A stretch of 64,000 nucleotides of DNA, from the NCBI GenBank assembly GCA_022559845.1, contig CM040121.1, positions 345,996,243 to 346,060,242 of the forward strand, in the 5' to 3' direction. Under the pieces are notes generated by a model. The model saw nothing but the letters and a program-made list of their open reading frames with translations. It was not told where the DNA came from and ran no database searches. Positions 47,116 to 58,616 of the stretch are shown in pieces; positions within the stretch are counted from its first letter, which is position 1, and each line of letters starts with the position of its first letter. This stretch comes from Amorphophallus konjac. Lineage: Eukaryota; Streptophyta; Magnoliopsida; Alismatales; Araceae. The position numbers and the translations under genes are program-made.

Positions 47116-50100
47116 TGTAGCAACCCTGATAAATAAAATAAATCAAAATAGATTAAAAGATTTAATAAATAAACGAAAGAGCTTGGAATAAAAATAATTA
47201 AAACCTGATGAAAATAACGCCTCAGATATAGGCGCTACTTTAAAATAAAACGCCCTTACCTAAGGCGTGTTTTGAGAAAGGACGCCCACACATCAAGGCG
47301 TCAAATTTCAAACGACCAAAATAAATAAAAAGGGCAAGTTAGCGTAACGTCCCTTGCGTGGACGTGTTTCAACAAGAAACGACGCTTGACAAGACGTCAA
47401 TTTAAATTCGACGCCCTGACCTAGGTCGCTAATTCAGTTTGAGTTTCGTTCGACCCAGGAGTCTATCCAGGGTAAGATGATAACTATGAGAAAGAGTTCG
47501 AATGTAGTAATAACTCTATCATGGAAGTGTTACTTCCAATCGAACACTAACTCTAATAGGATCACCTAAATCCTATAAATAACCTACTGCTTGAACCGAG
47601 AACTCTATTTGGCGTTCGGAGTTTTCTAAGGTATGCGAAGAACAGCAGGTTCTTCTTCTTCCTTCTTCCTTATATTGTGTTCGATCAACGCATGAAGAAC
47701 TGATGATTCTTCTTACTCTTCTCTAATTACAGGTTGAAAGCTGCTGTCTTCCGAAGAACAAGTAAGTTCTTTCCCCTTGCTTTCGGTTACGTATAAGAAG
47801 ATTTTAATATCTTCTTCTTCGTTCTTCTGTCTCTACAGGTTGTCTGTAGAAGTGAACCCGGTTGATTGAAGAATTGAGGGTTCTTCATCTACATCCTCTT
47901 AATTACCCTTGCTGCTGCTATTAGGATCGAAAGCTTCAAAAAGACTATGTTTATAAAACAGAGTATCATTTTTCCCAGAACCTACATCTGTTCATCCGTC
48001 AGTTTATCATCATCAAGGTAGGTTTTCTCAAGCAACGTAGCCCAAACAGGTTAAATTCATAATAACACATCATGCATGTCATGTATATAAGTTTCCTGAT
48101 AGTTTCTACCCGTTTCTGTAATATTTTTGCAAGAGACGCCCGTGTCCAGGGCGCTACTTTAAAGAAACGACCTGCACCAGGTCGTCAATTTCAGATTTGA
48201 CGCCCTGCCCTATAGGCGTTAATCTCATGAAAATCACATGTAATTAATAATTGATCCACGTTAAAAATTCAATAGATATGAAATATCCAATCTAATATAT
48301 ATCGCATGACTCGACCTGTGAATTCCTGCTAATTTTCTGTCATGATCATGTCTCTTGTCTCTTGGAATTTTATTTCCTGAAACATTGTAAATTCTTGAAT
48401 TCACGACCCTGCATAGGTCGTCTCTCACTTGACTAACGCCCCTGTTCAGGACGTGAATTGAAAAGTAACGCCCCTGTCCAGGGCGTGTTTTTGATAAATT
48501 ACTGAAAATATATATTCTGCAAAAATAGAGGTAAAGAATGAACGACCATTGCATACGTCGTCAACTTGTAATTAAACGCCCCTTACCAGGGCGCGTTTTT
48601 GGTAAAATACAGAAATATTGAAATTTTGCAAAAATGTAAAATAGATAAACGCCCTTACTGAAGGCGTTAATTACTTGAGTAGTGACTTGACTTAAGTCGT
48701 TATTTTCCTGTAAAAATGTCTTTACCCTGTTTCTGATAACCGATTGTTTCAATATATCTATATATATGTATATCGGCACTATATCTCCACTCCGTGAGTA
48801 TAGTCCCACGTTTCATGATGTTTTATCGATCATCCTCAACTCTCATTGACATACAAGCTCTCCATTGGACATTCCGTTCCTTTGGACTAGCGAGTTAGTC
48901 ATAGAGACCTCCGTAAGACTCCTCGTACCTTGGATTCCCTCAAGGTCGACTGAGCTGGTTGTACCCTAAAAACCCATTACACTATTGAATGCCATGTCAC
49001 TCTAAAGAAACATGGTATACCGGCCCTTATGATATGCAAAGAGTATATCATGAGAATTCTTAATGGGATGATGATATCATGCCATTTGTTGATGTTCTTG
49101 TGAACCTCAATTCTATAATAAGAATGAGGGTATCTTACCTTTGATGTACTGTTCATGTGGACCTCAATTCTATATAAAGAATGTCCATACTTGTTTGTCA
49201 TGGTACCCGAGTTAAGGGAACCTAATTCCACCTAGTTTCATCGTTCATCGTGATTGTACCGTTGTTATCGCCTATCTATGTCCAATGTCGTATTTTTGGA
49301 CTCCATTCTCTCAACGTTATCCTACGTGTCTACAAGCTTGAATTGTTGAAATTCCATATTGGCTATATATATATATACAAGAGTGGATGTCAAATATACA
49401 TGATAAATGCCTGCGCATATAGGGCCCGATCTGGTCCTGGGAGGAGCACCCGAAAGTACTTGTGCCCATGGGAGTTGAATGATAAGGTATCTGGCATTAT
49501 ACCGAGTGCATGACTAGCTTGATTGGACATTCCACACAAATCTTATACTTGACTCGTACTTGACTTGACATGAATTGCGTGACCCGAGAAAGGGTAATTA
49601 CTTACTTACTTGATACATGATAGCCAAAGTTCTTGACATGACTTGCTAAAAAGTACTTGCTTAGAATATCTTGTTATCTTTTCTTGAAAGCTCATGACTA
49701 GTTCATCTTGCCGTCTTATTGATAAATTCTCTCTCTATCTTATCGTTTTATGCGAGCATGCATGGCTATAGTACATTCCCGAAAAAATGTAATTATTTAA
49801 ACCCCTTGCTAGCGCTTGAGATATAATTTCCTACTGAGCGTTCGCTCACTCCGTGTTTGTCCCTTACTTTTCAGGTAAGTCTGATGAAGAAGGTCAATCT
49901 GATGGGGAAAGTCAAGAGTGAAAGAGCTAGAGCTTTTCCAAGTGTCATCTAGTCTTTTTTCTATTTTCTTCAGTCAACTATGTACTTTTCCTTTTTAATT
50001 GAATAGAGTATTGGATTTGTAATAGTCTATCCATTATGAAATAAAGGATCGGGTTATCTTTCTATTTTGCGCATCTCTGTTTTGGTATCGAATACACTAC

Positions 50101-50171
50101 TACTCTGATTGACATGATTGATATAAACTCGTCGCGCATATCCGAGTATCTTCCGCGCTCGGGGCGTGACA
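47116..50171 (+). repeat. Element C 3' LTR (3056 bp)
   Basis: Matches 39456-42513; followed by TSD TTAAA at 50172-50176. Confidence 0.95.
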
Positions 50172-50176
50172 TTAAA

Positions 50177-50223
50177 TCCCAGAAAATTCCTAGAAAATTC
50201 CCAAAAAATTCTCGGGCGTTACA
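50177..50223 (-). repeat. Element A 5' LTR, first 47 bases
   Basis: The minus strand reads TGTAACGCCCGAGAATT..., the mate of TATATTACCCGAGAAG at 19024. Adjacent CTCAC (50224-50228) is A's right TSD. Confidence 0.88.
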
Positions 50224-50963
50224 CTCACAATATGTGCAGTGTTCGGCCATATCAGAAATGTAGAAATAAAACTATAAGTCCCTGTGAAATGGAGATTGGA
50301 AAAATGGAAGCAATCACACAAGGACACACCACTGCACAATGGATTTTTAAGGTGGTTCAGTCTACAAACCTGCAGGCCAACATCCACACCTCACCAAAAC
50401 CTAGTGAGGCTTCCTATTGACTAACAGCTTGACCGCTGACACACAGCTTGATGGTTGACTAACAGCTTGACCACTGACACACAGCTTGATGGGGAACACA
50501 GTCCCAAGACCGCTAGTACACAGCTTAACAGGAACGAACCCCCCCCCCCACACACAAATAATTAGAAAGAACAAGATGTAAGTGTAGCAAAAACAATTCC
50601 GGTCTCTAACAAGAGCATCGGACACACACTAAAATGCGGATAAGAAATTGCAAGAGGAAAAATGCAAGACAACAATAAGCAAGAAAAATGTAGCTTCAGA
50701 GAAATTTCATGAAGTTGTTTATGCAGGACTGATCTTCTTACTTCTTCAGCTCGCATCTTCTCCTTCTCACCTCTGTACTGGGCCGGACCAGAGTTGGGGT
50801 TGCTCACCTCTCTTTTCTTCTCAGATATTTTTCATGAATAGCTCAGGGCTGCTCACTCTTTCCTTTTTCTCTTCTCCTTCTCTCTTTCTCTCCTTGGGAC
50901 GAGCTAAAGATTTCTCTCTTGAAGCATGGGTCGATCAAATTTTCTCAGGTGGCTGTAGCTCCA

Positions 50964-50971
50964 TTTTTATA
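50964..50971 (-). promoter_or_regulatory. TATA box of D LTR
   Basis: Minus strand CTTCTATAAAAATGG, at a spacing from the LTR start (about 1.44 kb) comparable to G's U3. Confidence 0.55.
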
Positions 50972-51374
50972 GAAGGAGGAGGTAGCAAACTTTCCCTCCG
51001 ACAGATCTGCATTTGATTGGTCAGAATAAACAATAAGGTTCTTTGACCAAATACCTTTTTCCAAGACTATCTGTGATTGGATCAGCTTGTAGCAGAGCAG
51101 AGAGTCTACAGATCTGATCTTTTGCTAGGTTCATGTTGCAAGCTGGTTGGTCCATGGAAAAGCATTGTACTATGAAGACTGACTTTTCCCAAATGTGATG
51201 CCTGACATTTTCCCTCCAAAAAGTTTGTCTTCTGACCTTATAATGGAAAGGTAGGATCTTAGTCCTATGAACCTTTTCCAGACCTCGAAATCTAATTTAT
51301 TTGGAGGTTTACGGTTCATATTTTAATCTTCTGGATGATCTTCGAAAGTTACAGGTATTCACAGAAAATGCCAG

Positions 51375-51960
51375 AAAATGCTTCAGGTGCGTCGACGCAG
51401 CAGGGTCATGGCGTCAATGCATCTTCATAGCCCTTTGAGTTGCTGGCGGGTTGGACCTCCATGGAGTCGACGTTGCTCCATAGGCGTATCGACACGGCCT
51501 TGGAGAACCGTGTTTACAACGGCTTCTAGGAGACTCTTGCGTCGACACCCTGAGAAAGTAGGGTCGATGCATCCTTCGCTGAAACGCCTGTCAGTGGCTG
51601 TTGGAAGAGATGAGGTCGACACAGTTGTGCCAAGGGGTCGACGCATCTTTGATGAGCAGTTGAAGCTTCATTGCTGGATAGGGTTTGGAGTTGACACAGT
51701 ATGTAATGGGGTCGACGCAGCCTATAACCCATTCGGGCTTTTCTTCCTTTGTAAGCCAAGGCGTCGACGCAGCTTCACTCTAGGGTCGACACAACTTAAG
51801 TATTTGCCTTTGGCTGTACTTCCCTTGGTGTGAGAAGGAGTCGACGATGCCTGAGCATGAGGTCAACGTAGCTAAGGCTATAGGCTTTAGAGTGCTTCTT
51901 GAAATCATTTTGAGTCGACGCCACATGATCTTGGGGTCGACGCTGCCTCTTGATTCAGAA
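51375..51960 (-). repeat. GTCGAC-core repeats in D U3
   Basis: About 15 copies of the words GGGTCGACGCA, GCGTCGACGCAGC, GAGTCGACG and decayed GTCGACAC/GTCAACG forms occur in 0.58 kb. Two or three further copies lie in D's internal region (54382, 55827, 55923). They resemble the GCGTCGACGC palindromes of G and the GTGTCGACAC array of E. Confidence 0.85.
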
Positions 51961-52406
51961 CTCTTTTGCCCTTTGATGTTCTGCCCAGTCCTGGTATAGT
52001 TGATGCTAATCTTGCTGCTGCTGGCTTGTGGCTTTTGGTTGATGCTGATGCATGCAGCAGTGTGGATGCCATGAGACCACTGCCTTTTGATTCTTTGCTC
52101 AATTCTTTGCAACTTAATGTCATCCAATCCATAGCTCCTTGCCCTTGATGCTTTTCCCAATCATTTTCAACTTGATTTCACTACATGTTGGCTTCACTAA
52201 TGCTGCTACTGATCTTGCTTTAATCCCCCTTTAATCTTGAGATCTTTACACAAGAGAGTCTTTTCATGATGAGCATAGCCTGGAGGCATCAAAAGTATTA
52301 TCATACACATTAAAGCATAGTTGAATCAATTCAATAGAATTATAATGAACCATACTCAAACATCATCAAAACCATAAAATTGTGCATGTACCACACACGC
52401 ACAACA

Positions 52407-55400
52407 TTCTCCCCCTTTTTGATGATGACAACTAAGCGTCATAATGAGTCACCTCTCAGATGAGCATAGTCATGAAATAGATGATGACTCAACAAAAGAT
52501 CTCTCCCCCTTTGAATAGATGATGATTCATCAAAACATCTCTCCTCCTTTGCCATCCGCAAAGAGGGCTTAGATTAAAGCCAATTACAAAGTCAGAATAT
52601 GTGCACATGGGGTTGCATGAGATGAGTAAAATTTAAATGCCAAAAGCAAGCAGGCGAGCAGACAGACAGATAAGAAAGGGAAGAACTAGCTTGTTGGATC
52701 CCCTCCTTGGCATAAACAGACCACACAATTCAGCAACAGGCTTGTTGGGTCCCCCTTTTTGTTGGGTCCACTGTTGGGTCCCCAATTGTTGGGTCCCTCC
52801 TTTTTGTTACAAGCCATGAATTCTGGAGTAGTATATATAGATAGATTTTTGAGTTTTCAAGTTTTCAGATTGTTAGTGTTTTCTATGCAATGCATGGAAT
52901 AAGGAAACATAATCTAACCACATGCATGAGGAACATGAGTCAATTGCAGAAATTCTGACACCAATTATAGATATTCATGAAACCAAGGACTTCACATGAC
53001 AATGACTTTCCATTATCTCCTCCTATGAAACCATCAAAAGTTGAATATTGATGCAAGAAGGAGATGTGCAAGATGTGGAGCTAATGCTTGCTAAAACAGG
53101 AGCTGAAGTAAAGAATTGTAGTGGAGAGGGATTGAACGGCTCATAAAGAGTGAGACATCAAACTAGGCTCACATATCAGGGTTTTTCATTTGAAGAACAA
53201 ATATTCTCCTTTTAGAGCAGCATTATTGAAGACCATTAATAGCACTAATGGTTCAAAGTTTATAAGCCTAAAATCTAAGTGTAAGAGCCCTAAAAATATG
53301 TACTAGCATATTTAATAGAACAAAAACAGATCTGATAAGATCAAAAATCTTACCCCCATTCCTTTTCCTCTTACTTAGTGATTTCAAGAGACACCCTTAG
53401 AAAGAATTTTAACTAGAATTGAAGATAAACATCTTGTGGTGCAGAATTCTTTTTAGGGTTAGCCGGTTGAAATTCATTCTCTTTCTTGACAAAAAATGAT
53501 TTTTCATTTGAAACCAATTGTAATATCATTTTGCCCATTTTACAAGGACAGTCAGGTTTAGTGTACTCCTTTGAGATGAGGAGATGCATTGATCAGATGC
53601 CAGACTCCCCAGTTATTCAGATTTCACTTACCATCCTGTCTCATTCATGAACATAGGTGGCTTGTCATATCATGACACAGTCCGCTTCACTTCTTGGGTG
53701 AAGGAACATGGTTTCCCAATGAGCTTTAGCCATTGCTCTGCCTTTTGTTTTGATTTTTCTCAATAATTTTCAAACAGAGATAACTGGACCTTTACCTCAT
53801 GACATAATTCCCATCACTTCTTTGGTGAAGGGTCCATGTTTTCTCCATGAGTCATAGTCATTGCTCTGCAGATTCATCTTTAATCTTCTAGGGTAATTAC
53901 TCTTCAAATTTATCAGACCATTTTTAATGTTTAAAAATAATACTCAGTGCAAAGTTCTTTAACCAGGGTAACCTCAATACTCTCAATTTTTTGATTTCAA
54001 GAAGAGGTGATGTCACATTTCTTTATGTGTATTTTAAGTCTATTCCATACACTAAGATGGTCATTTTCAATGCCCTTAAACCTAGATTTAAGGTTTATAT
54101 ACTCCAAACCATCAATTCGTTTAGGGTTGGTCTGAAATGTTAGTAGGAAGCTCTAACAGGAAAACATTAAGTTTAAGCTTCCCCTAAGTGTATGAACTCA
54201 ATTAGATTTGCACAAGAGAATTCCCCTTCAAGAGATGATATTGAATGGATGAAGTATGATAAAAAGATAGAAGTTATGAACATGGGGAATGAATGATCAC
54301 AGTTCCATTTAGAAGAAGCATTAAGGCAGTGAATAGGATCATCAAATTTGAGTTGTTGCATCGATGCAGGAACTACATGGAGTCGACGCACGAACACAGA
54401 CAGAACATGGATTTAAAAGGATTTGAACTGCTATGTTGACACCTTGTCATTTTTCAGAGAAATAGATTGACCTAGTCTAAGAATTTACACAATCACAAAA
54501 TGATATGGCATGACAATGGGTGTTGTGTATGATAACGAAGGTGCTGAGATAGCTGACTGTGGGTTAGGATGACATATGAGTCAATGTGAGTTGGCATGCT
54601 CTTTGGAAAGAAAGCCAGATAAATGTAAGAGATAGGCTATCAGCGGGCTGGGTCGACCTGATCTTCAACTAGAATGATTTTCAGGAAGTTTGCAAATACA
54701 AATCAAATTCATTCAATAATTTTTAATATAGAACAAATCAAGAACTTTCATATATGAATCATGCCAATTGAATCTTTATGTGCACACCAAAAATACAAAT
54801 TCTTGTATGAAACAAGAACAACTCTGAAATGAGTCAATTTGTACAAGCATCATGCAGAGGAGGCACAAAGTTTTGGAGTGAAGCAAATATATCAAACAGA
54901 TCAAACTCCCCCCGATTATTTTAACAAATGGGTTCATGCACTTAATGGAAAAACACATTGTCCAACATATTTGAAATGAAACAGTTTAGCTCCCCCTCAA
55001 TCTGGCCATTCATTCTCACAAGCTAAAAACTTTTGACTCACCTTGGAATGGCTTATGTCTAAATGCACTGAAGATGCATTTGACAATGCAAAACTAAACA
55101 GATGAATGCATGAAGTTCTAAATGACGTAGCCTGGGATGAATTGAGTGCTAGACCTCTGCTACATGGCGGAGAATTTTTCTCACGTATAATGATGGCTTC
55201 TAGACAAACCTAGTCTGTCCTTCCACACATGACCATTTTATATACTAGAAGGTCATGATATGGTGATGCACTGGAGGGGTCAGAAATGACAACAATGAAG
55301 ACTCCCCCTTAATTGGACACTGCATGCAATATGATACATTAAGTGTAATGCCAATTCATCTACATGCATGCAGGCCCCAGACACATTCATTCAAACAACA

Positions 55401-57467
55401 AGATTTTTAACAATCTGAATCATTTTTGCAGAAGGTAGTTTCAGATGCTATCATCATCAAACCAGAATTTGTTCCACAGGAAGTGAGAAGGATAGCACCT
55501 GAGTTCTTTGGATTGGAGCTATTAATTATATTCTTGAAGAAATCCATGACTTCCAGTATGGCATGTGTACCTTGACTTCTTGGATGGAAAGATTACTACA
55601 TGCTTCTTATCTTCAAGGCACACCTACAAGGTTTTCATCCTTCTTGCATTCTAATCCACAAATTTTCACAAGATCAATCAAGTCAGATTCTCCCAGCCAT
55701 GGAATGAAAGTGAAGAACATATAATAAGGCATTCCAGATTGGCTTTAAGACATATAAGCACGAATGACCATTGAAGATTGCAGTTCAGCTTAGAATAGAT
55801 GAAAATAATGATCATAATGAACTGATGGGTCGACGCATATTGATCAGTGCATCAACTCAGGAGGTTCTGACAGAATATAGAATATAACCAATTTGAACTA
55901 CTGTGTCGATGCCATTTCATCAGTGCGTCGACGCACAGGTAACAGACATAAGAGTTTTCAAAAACAAACTTTCTATTTGAATAAAACCTAATTTATCACA
56001 ATTTAAAATCAGCGCAAATGCATTCTAACAACAACATTAAAACTTGCAACTCTAATGCAGAAATTATAGATGTTTTAACTCCTCCTAAATGTATGCATGA
56101 GTTTTTGAATGATCTTTTTGGATTTTTAGACACATATGTCATGCAGGGATTCTGAAAAGGAAATATGCATATGATCAAACCTATCTATGTCCATGAGCTT
56201 TTGAATACTCAATGAGGTTTTGACAATCATGGACAATTGACTCATGGTACTAGGCGGAGGCACATTCTCTCGCATGGTTATAGCTCTTAGACAGGCTAGA
56301 CCTGCCCTCCTTCTTGTCACCATTTGATATACCATGAACTCATGGCATGCAAGCACACATAGGAGGATGCAACGCACAAGGCATACCTCAACACTTGCAC
56401 ACACAAAACCATATATCTTTTGCAATCATGTGTGCGACATGCACCTATCATTCTATGCTTGACAAGCACTTTATGCATGAATATGCTGAGCATCCTAATG
56501 TTCAAATGCCAATGCAGTCTGTGCCTGAAAAGTAGCATGGATGAGTAACACTTCACATATGTAAGGTACAAAAATTTTATTGCTCTCTCTCCTAAGACAT
56601 TAATATGCAATATTTCAAATTGGAATGGGAGATAAAACACAAGTTTAAATCATGCTTAACAAATTCTACAAATCACTTTTTGAACTGCGCTGAAATATGA
56701 GCATTGTTTTACACATTCACTGCAACCTCCTTCTTCAACACTGTGAGTCATTGATTTTAGAATTGATCAGGGGGCAATTATGAAACAAGAATCAGCCAAC
56801 AAGAATATCCAAAAATGCTCATCTTTGAGCATGAGCTTCATTCAAAAATAGAATATTCACATTCAAGCACTATTTCTCATGTATTTACTTCATCAGTTGA
56901 ACTTTACAAGAAACTATAGTCTCTCCCATATAAAAAGTAGGGAGGACAGTGCATGATGTTTGATTAGACAGATGTGACATGAAAAACAACATGAAGAAAT
57001 AGAAAGTTTAGATATGGAAGAAGTTAAAACAGTTCTGGGTACAACATAGAGATAGATGTATCAATGATCATTGAAGGCTAAAACAATATCAAAGTCAATA
57101 CTGATGCATTTCATATTGACTGGCAGTAAGTATAAATTTAGATATGAAGACAACAGAATTTCCCTCATGAGCCAGACACTCGATTTTGCAGAGTTCTCAA
57201 ATGTGTACATGCTTGTATAACAACTCAAGATCAGATCATTAGAAAGGCCCAAAACACAACTAAAAAAAAATTCAGTGACCTGCTATGCCTTAGCTGCTCA
57301 AAGAGACATCAACTTTCCACATGTCGCCGAACCAAAAGGCATACTTAAAATAGATAAAGAAATTCATTGAAACTGTTCAGCAATAAAAAAATCAAAACTG
57401 GTTGCACTAGGATCACCTCTGAAGATCGTTGGATCTTAGGTACACAAAGCTTATCTCTACTACCACT
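52407..57467 (-). other. Element D internal region, noncoding
   Basis: About 5.06 kb with no ORF over 110 codons on either strand and no Gag/Pol motif that I can find. The minus strand has GGGGGAG purine tracts at 52408, 52501, 54904, 54987 and 55302, and paired, diverged modules at 53660-53745/53795-53875 and 55150-55260/56240-56345. A cluster of LTR-terminal words TGTTGGGTCCC occurs at 52693-52800. It resembles a Sirevirus 3' noncoding region extended over the whole interior, with pol lost or never present. Confidence 0.6.
57454..57465 (-). other. Degenerate primer binding site of D
   Basis: The minus strand reads TGGTAGTAGAGA, two bases from the LTR end (57468). It differs from TGGTATCAGAGC at three positions. 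Confidence 0.5.
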
Positions 57468-57698
57468 TGTTGGGTCCCTTGCTAGGGTGCAATCGGATCA
57501 AGAGGGGGGGTGAATAGATCCCTTAAAAATATGCCCTCTTAAAAACTTATTTGACCAGACAAGCTTCTTGATTGAGTGCACAACTGATATAACAATATAA
57601 CAGATGATGCAGACAAGGAGTCATTAAAAACAATGGACCTAAAGTTGCAAGGTCTTAGAAGACACATACAGCGGAATGATCACAAGCACCTAAGATTT
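57468..57698 (-). repeat. Element D 5' LTR, U5 end (truncated by E)
   Basis: It matches 2876-3106 with few changes; similarity ends abruptly at 57698/57699, where TGTAGCACCCCG begins. Confidence 0.8.
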
Positions 57699-57834
57699 TG
57701 TAGCACCCCGTATAAATTTTTTTTTTATTATTATTAATATTTTTCAAATAAAAAAATTAGATAAATTCTATGGGAAGCTTAAGTAAGAAGTTGGAACACG
57801 GAGCTATCATATGTAAAGAGTATTCATTTAACAA

Positions 57835-57910
57835 GTGGCTTCCTAGTGTAGTTGGTTATGTGACTTGCCTTTCAACCCAATGACCAGGGTTCAAATCCTA
57901 GCATCCACCA
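57835..57910 (+). other. tRNA-like sequence with Pol III A and B boxes
   Basis: TAGTGTAGTTGG (A box, 57844-57855) and GGTTCAAATCC (B box, about 57888-57898) are followed by TAGCATCCACCA. The head GTGGCTT can pair with the tail ATCCAC for most of an acceptor stem. The anticodon arm is poor, so this is not a working tRNA. A tRNA-derived SINE head or a captured tRNA inside E's LTR is likely. Confidence 0.55.
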
Positions 57911-57990
57911 TTATTTTTTATGCCAGATAATTATATGCTATAGGCTAGCAAAACTTGCACCGACACGGGGCCACAGGGCCCCTATAATTT

Positions 57991-58116
57991 AGCTTACATA
58001 CAAACCTTCGTTGGCATTTGTCCTTCTCATACATGAATAGTAGGTTTGAGCTTAGCTTACATACAAACCTTCGTTGGCATTTGTCCTTCTCATATATGAA
58101 TAGTAGGTTTGAGCTG
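57991..58116 (+). repeat. 63-bp direct tandem duplication in E
   Basis: AGCTTACATACAAACCTTCG begins at 57991 and again at 58054; the two copies differ at about one or two bases (ATACATG/ATATATG). Confidence 0.9.
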
Positions 58117-58616
58117 GACGTTTGAGCTGGCATCGCACTGAGATGCGAATTATGTAGGATCTTGTCCCCCTCCAACGCTATAATATTCCCTATACTGAGA
58201 CTCCCTTCATTCTTCCGAAGACTAGCTGCAGAGAAGGGGGAGCCTCCTCTGACGTTGCAGAAGAAAGCTGCCCTTTTTCTTCCATCTATACGCTATCGTC
58301 TCAGAGAGGTAGGTGTTCTCAATTTTTAACTAAACTAGTAGCTAATCTAGGATGATTAGTCTAGGCAGTTAGTCTTAGGCTCATCTCCATGCGATCTTTC
58401 ACGTTTATACAGCATGTGTTAGCCTCATAGTTATCATGTATTAGCTTTAATCTAAGAAAAGTAGTAAAATTAGTAAAGTAATTAGTTTCACAACCAGGGT
58501 AATTAGCATGCAATAGCTTCAATCTGGGACAATTAACAAGTATTAGTCTCATGTCCTAGATAATTAACATGTATTAGCTTTATTAACTAATCTATTAACA
58601 GCATTTAGCATGTTAA

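Larger units (their letters stand above)
39456..50171 (+). mobile_element. Element C: chromovirus, 10.7 kb, nearly complete
   Basis: It starts TGTAGCAACCC and ends GGGGCGTGACA, with TTAAA at 39451-39455 and 50172-50176. LTRs of 3058 and 3056 bp differ by about two to three dozen bases counted by eye, including a TA-microsatellite length change near 41705. The whole Gag-Pol lies in one frame (42719-47035) with three stops. It sits in A's 5' LTR. Tekay/Del-like by long LTRs and chromo-like tail. It is among the youngest insertions together with G. Confidence 0.95.
3201..50223 (-). mobile_element. Element A: minus-strand Ty3/gypsy chromovirus, split by three later insertions
   Basis: The LTR pair is 3201-3559 + 16140-19024 (3' LTR, 3244 bp) and 36254-39455 + 50177-50223 (5' LTR, 3249 bp). 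The whole 47 kb block is flanked by CTCAC at 3196-3200 and 50224-50228. The PBS is at 36235-36246 and the purine tract at 19025-19037. The internal order on the minus strand is gag, zinc knuckle, protease, RT, RNase H, integrase, chromo-like tail, all carrying frameshifts and stops. The two LTRs differ clearly more than those of C or G, which fits A being older than its guests. Protein motifs and the long LTRs suggest the Tekay/Del chromovirus lineage. Confidence 0.9.
50229..52406 (-). repeat. Element D 3' LTR, main part
   Basis: It resumes the LTR interrupted at 3200. The minus strand starts TGTTGTGCG (52406). It contains ACAGCTT/AAGCTGT words at 50420-50530 like those of G's R/U5, a TATA at 50964-50971 and the GTCGAC repeats at 51375-51960. 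Combined length is about 2.5 kb, close to G's LTR. Divergence from G is high, so it is a different Sirevirus family. Confidence 0.75.
2876..57698 (-). mobile_element. Element D: non-autonomous Sirevirus-like copia element (nested host)
   Basis: The minus-strand LTR runs 2876-3200 plus 50229-52406 (interrupted by element A); an internal region 52407-57467 and a 5' LTR fragment 57468-57698 follow. The shared LTR end (TGTTAGG/TGTTGGG ...GGGGGTGAATAGATC) is legible at 2876 and 57468. The purine tract beside the 3' LTR, the repeated GGGGGAG tracts, the LTR start TGTTGTG and the GTCGAC-core U3 repeats resemble the coding Sirevirus G. No gag or pol is visible in 5 kb of internal DNA. The left TSD would be CTGTT (2871-2875). 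The right end is cut by element E, so the TSD cannot be checked. Confidence 0.7.

Noticed and set aside
51378..51833. ORF of 151 residues in D's U3
   Set aside because: Runs through the GTCGAC repeat array and against the element's direction; composition is explained by repeats.
57835..57910. Functional tRNA gene
   Set aside because: A and B boxes are good but the anticodon arm does not fold and the acceptor stem is imperfect; kept only as tRNA-like.
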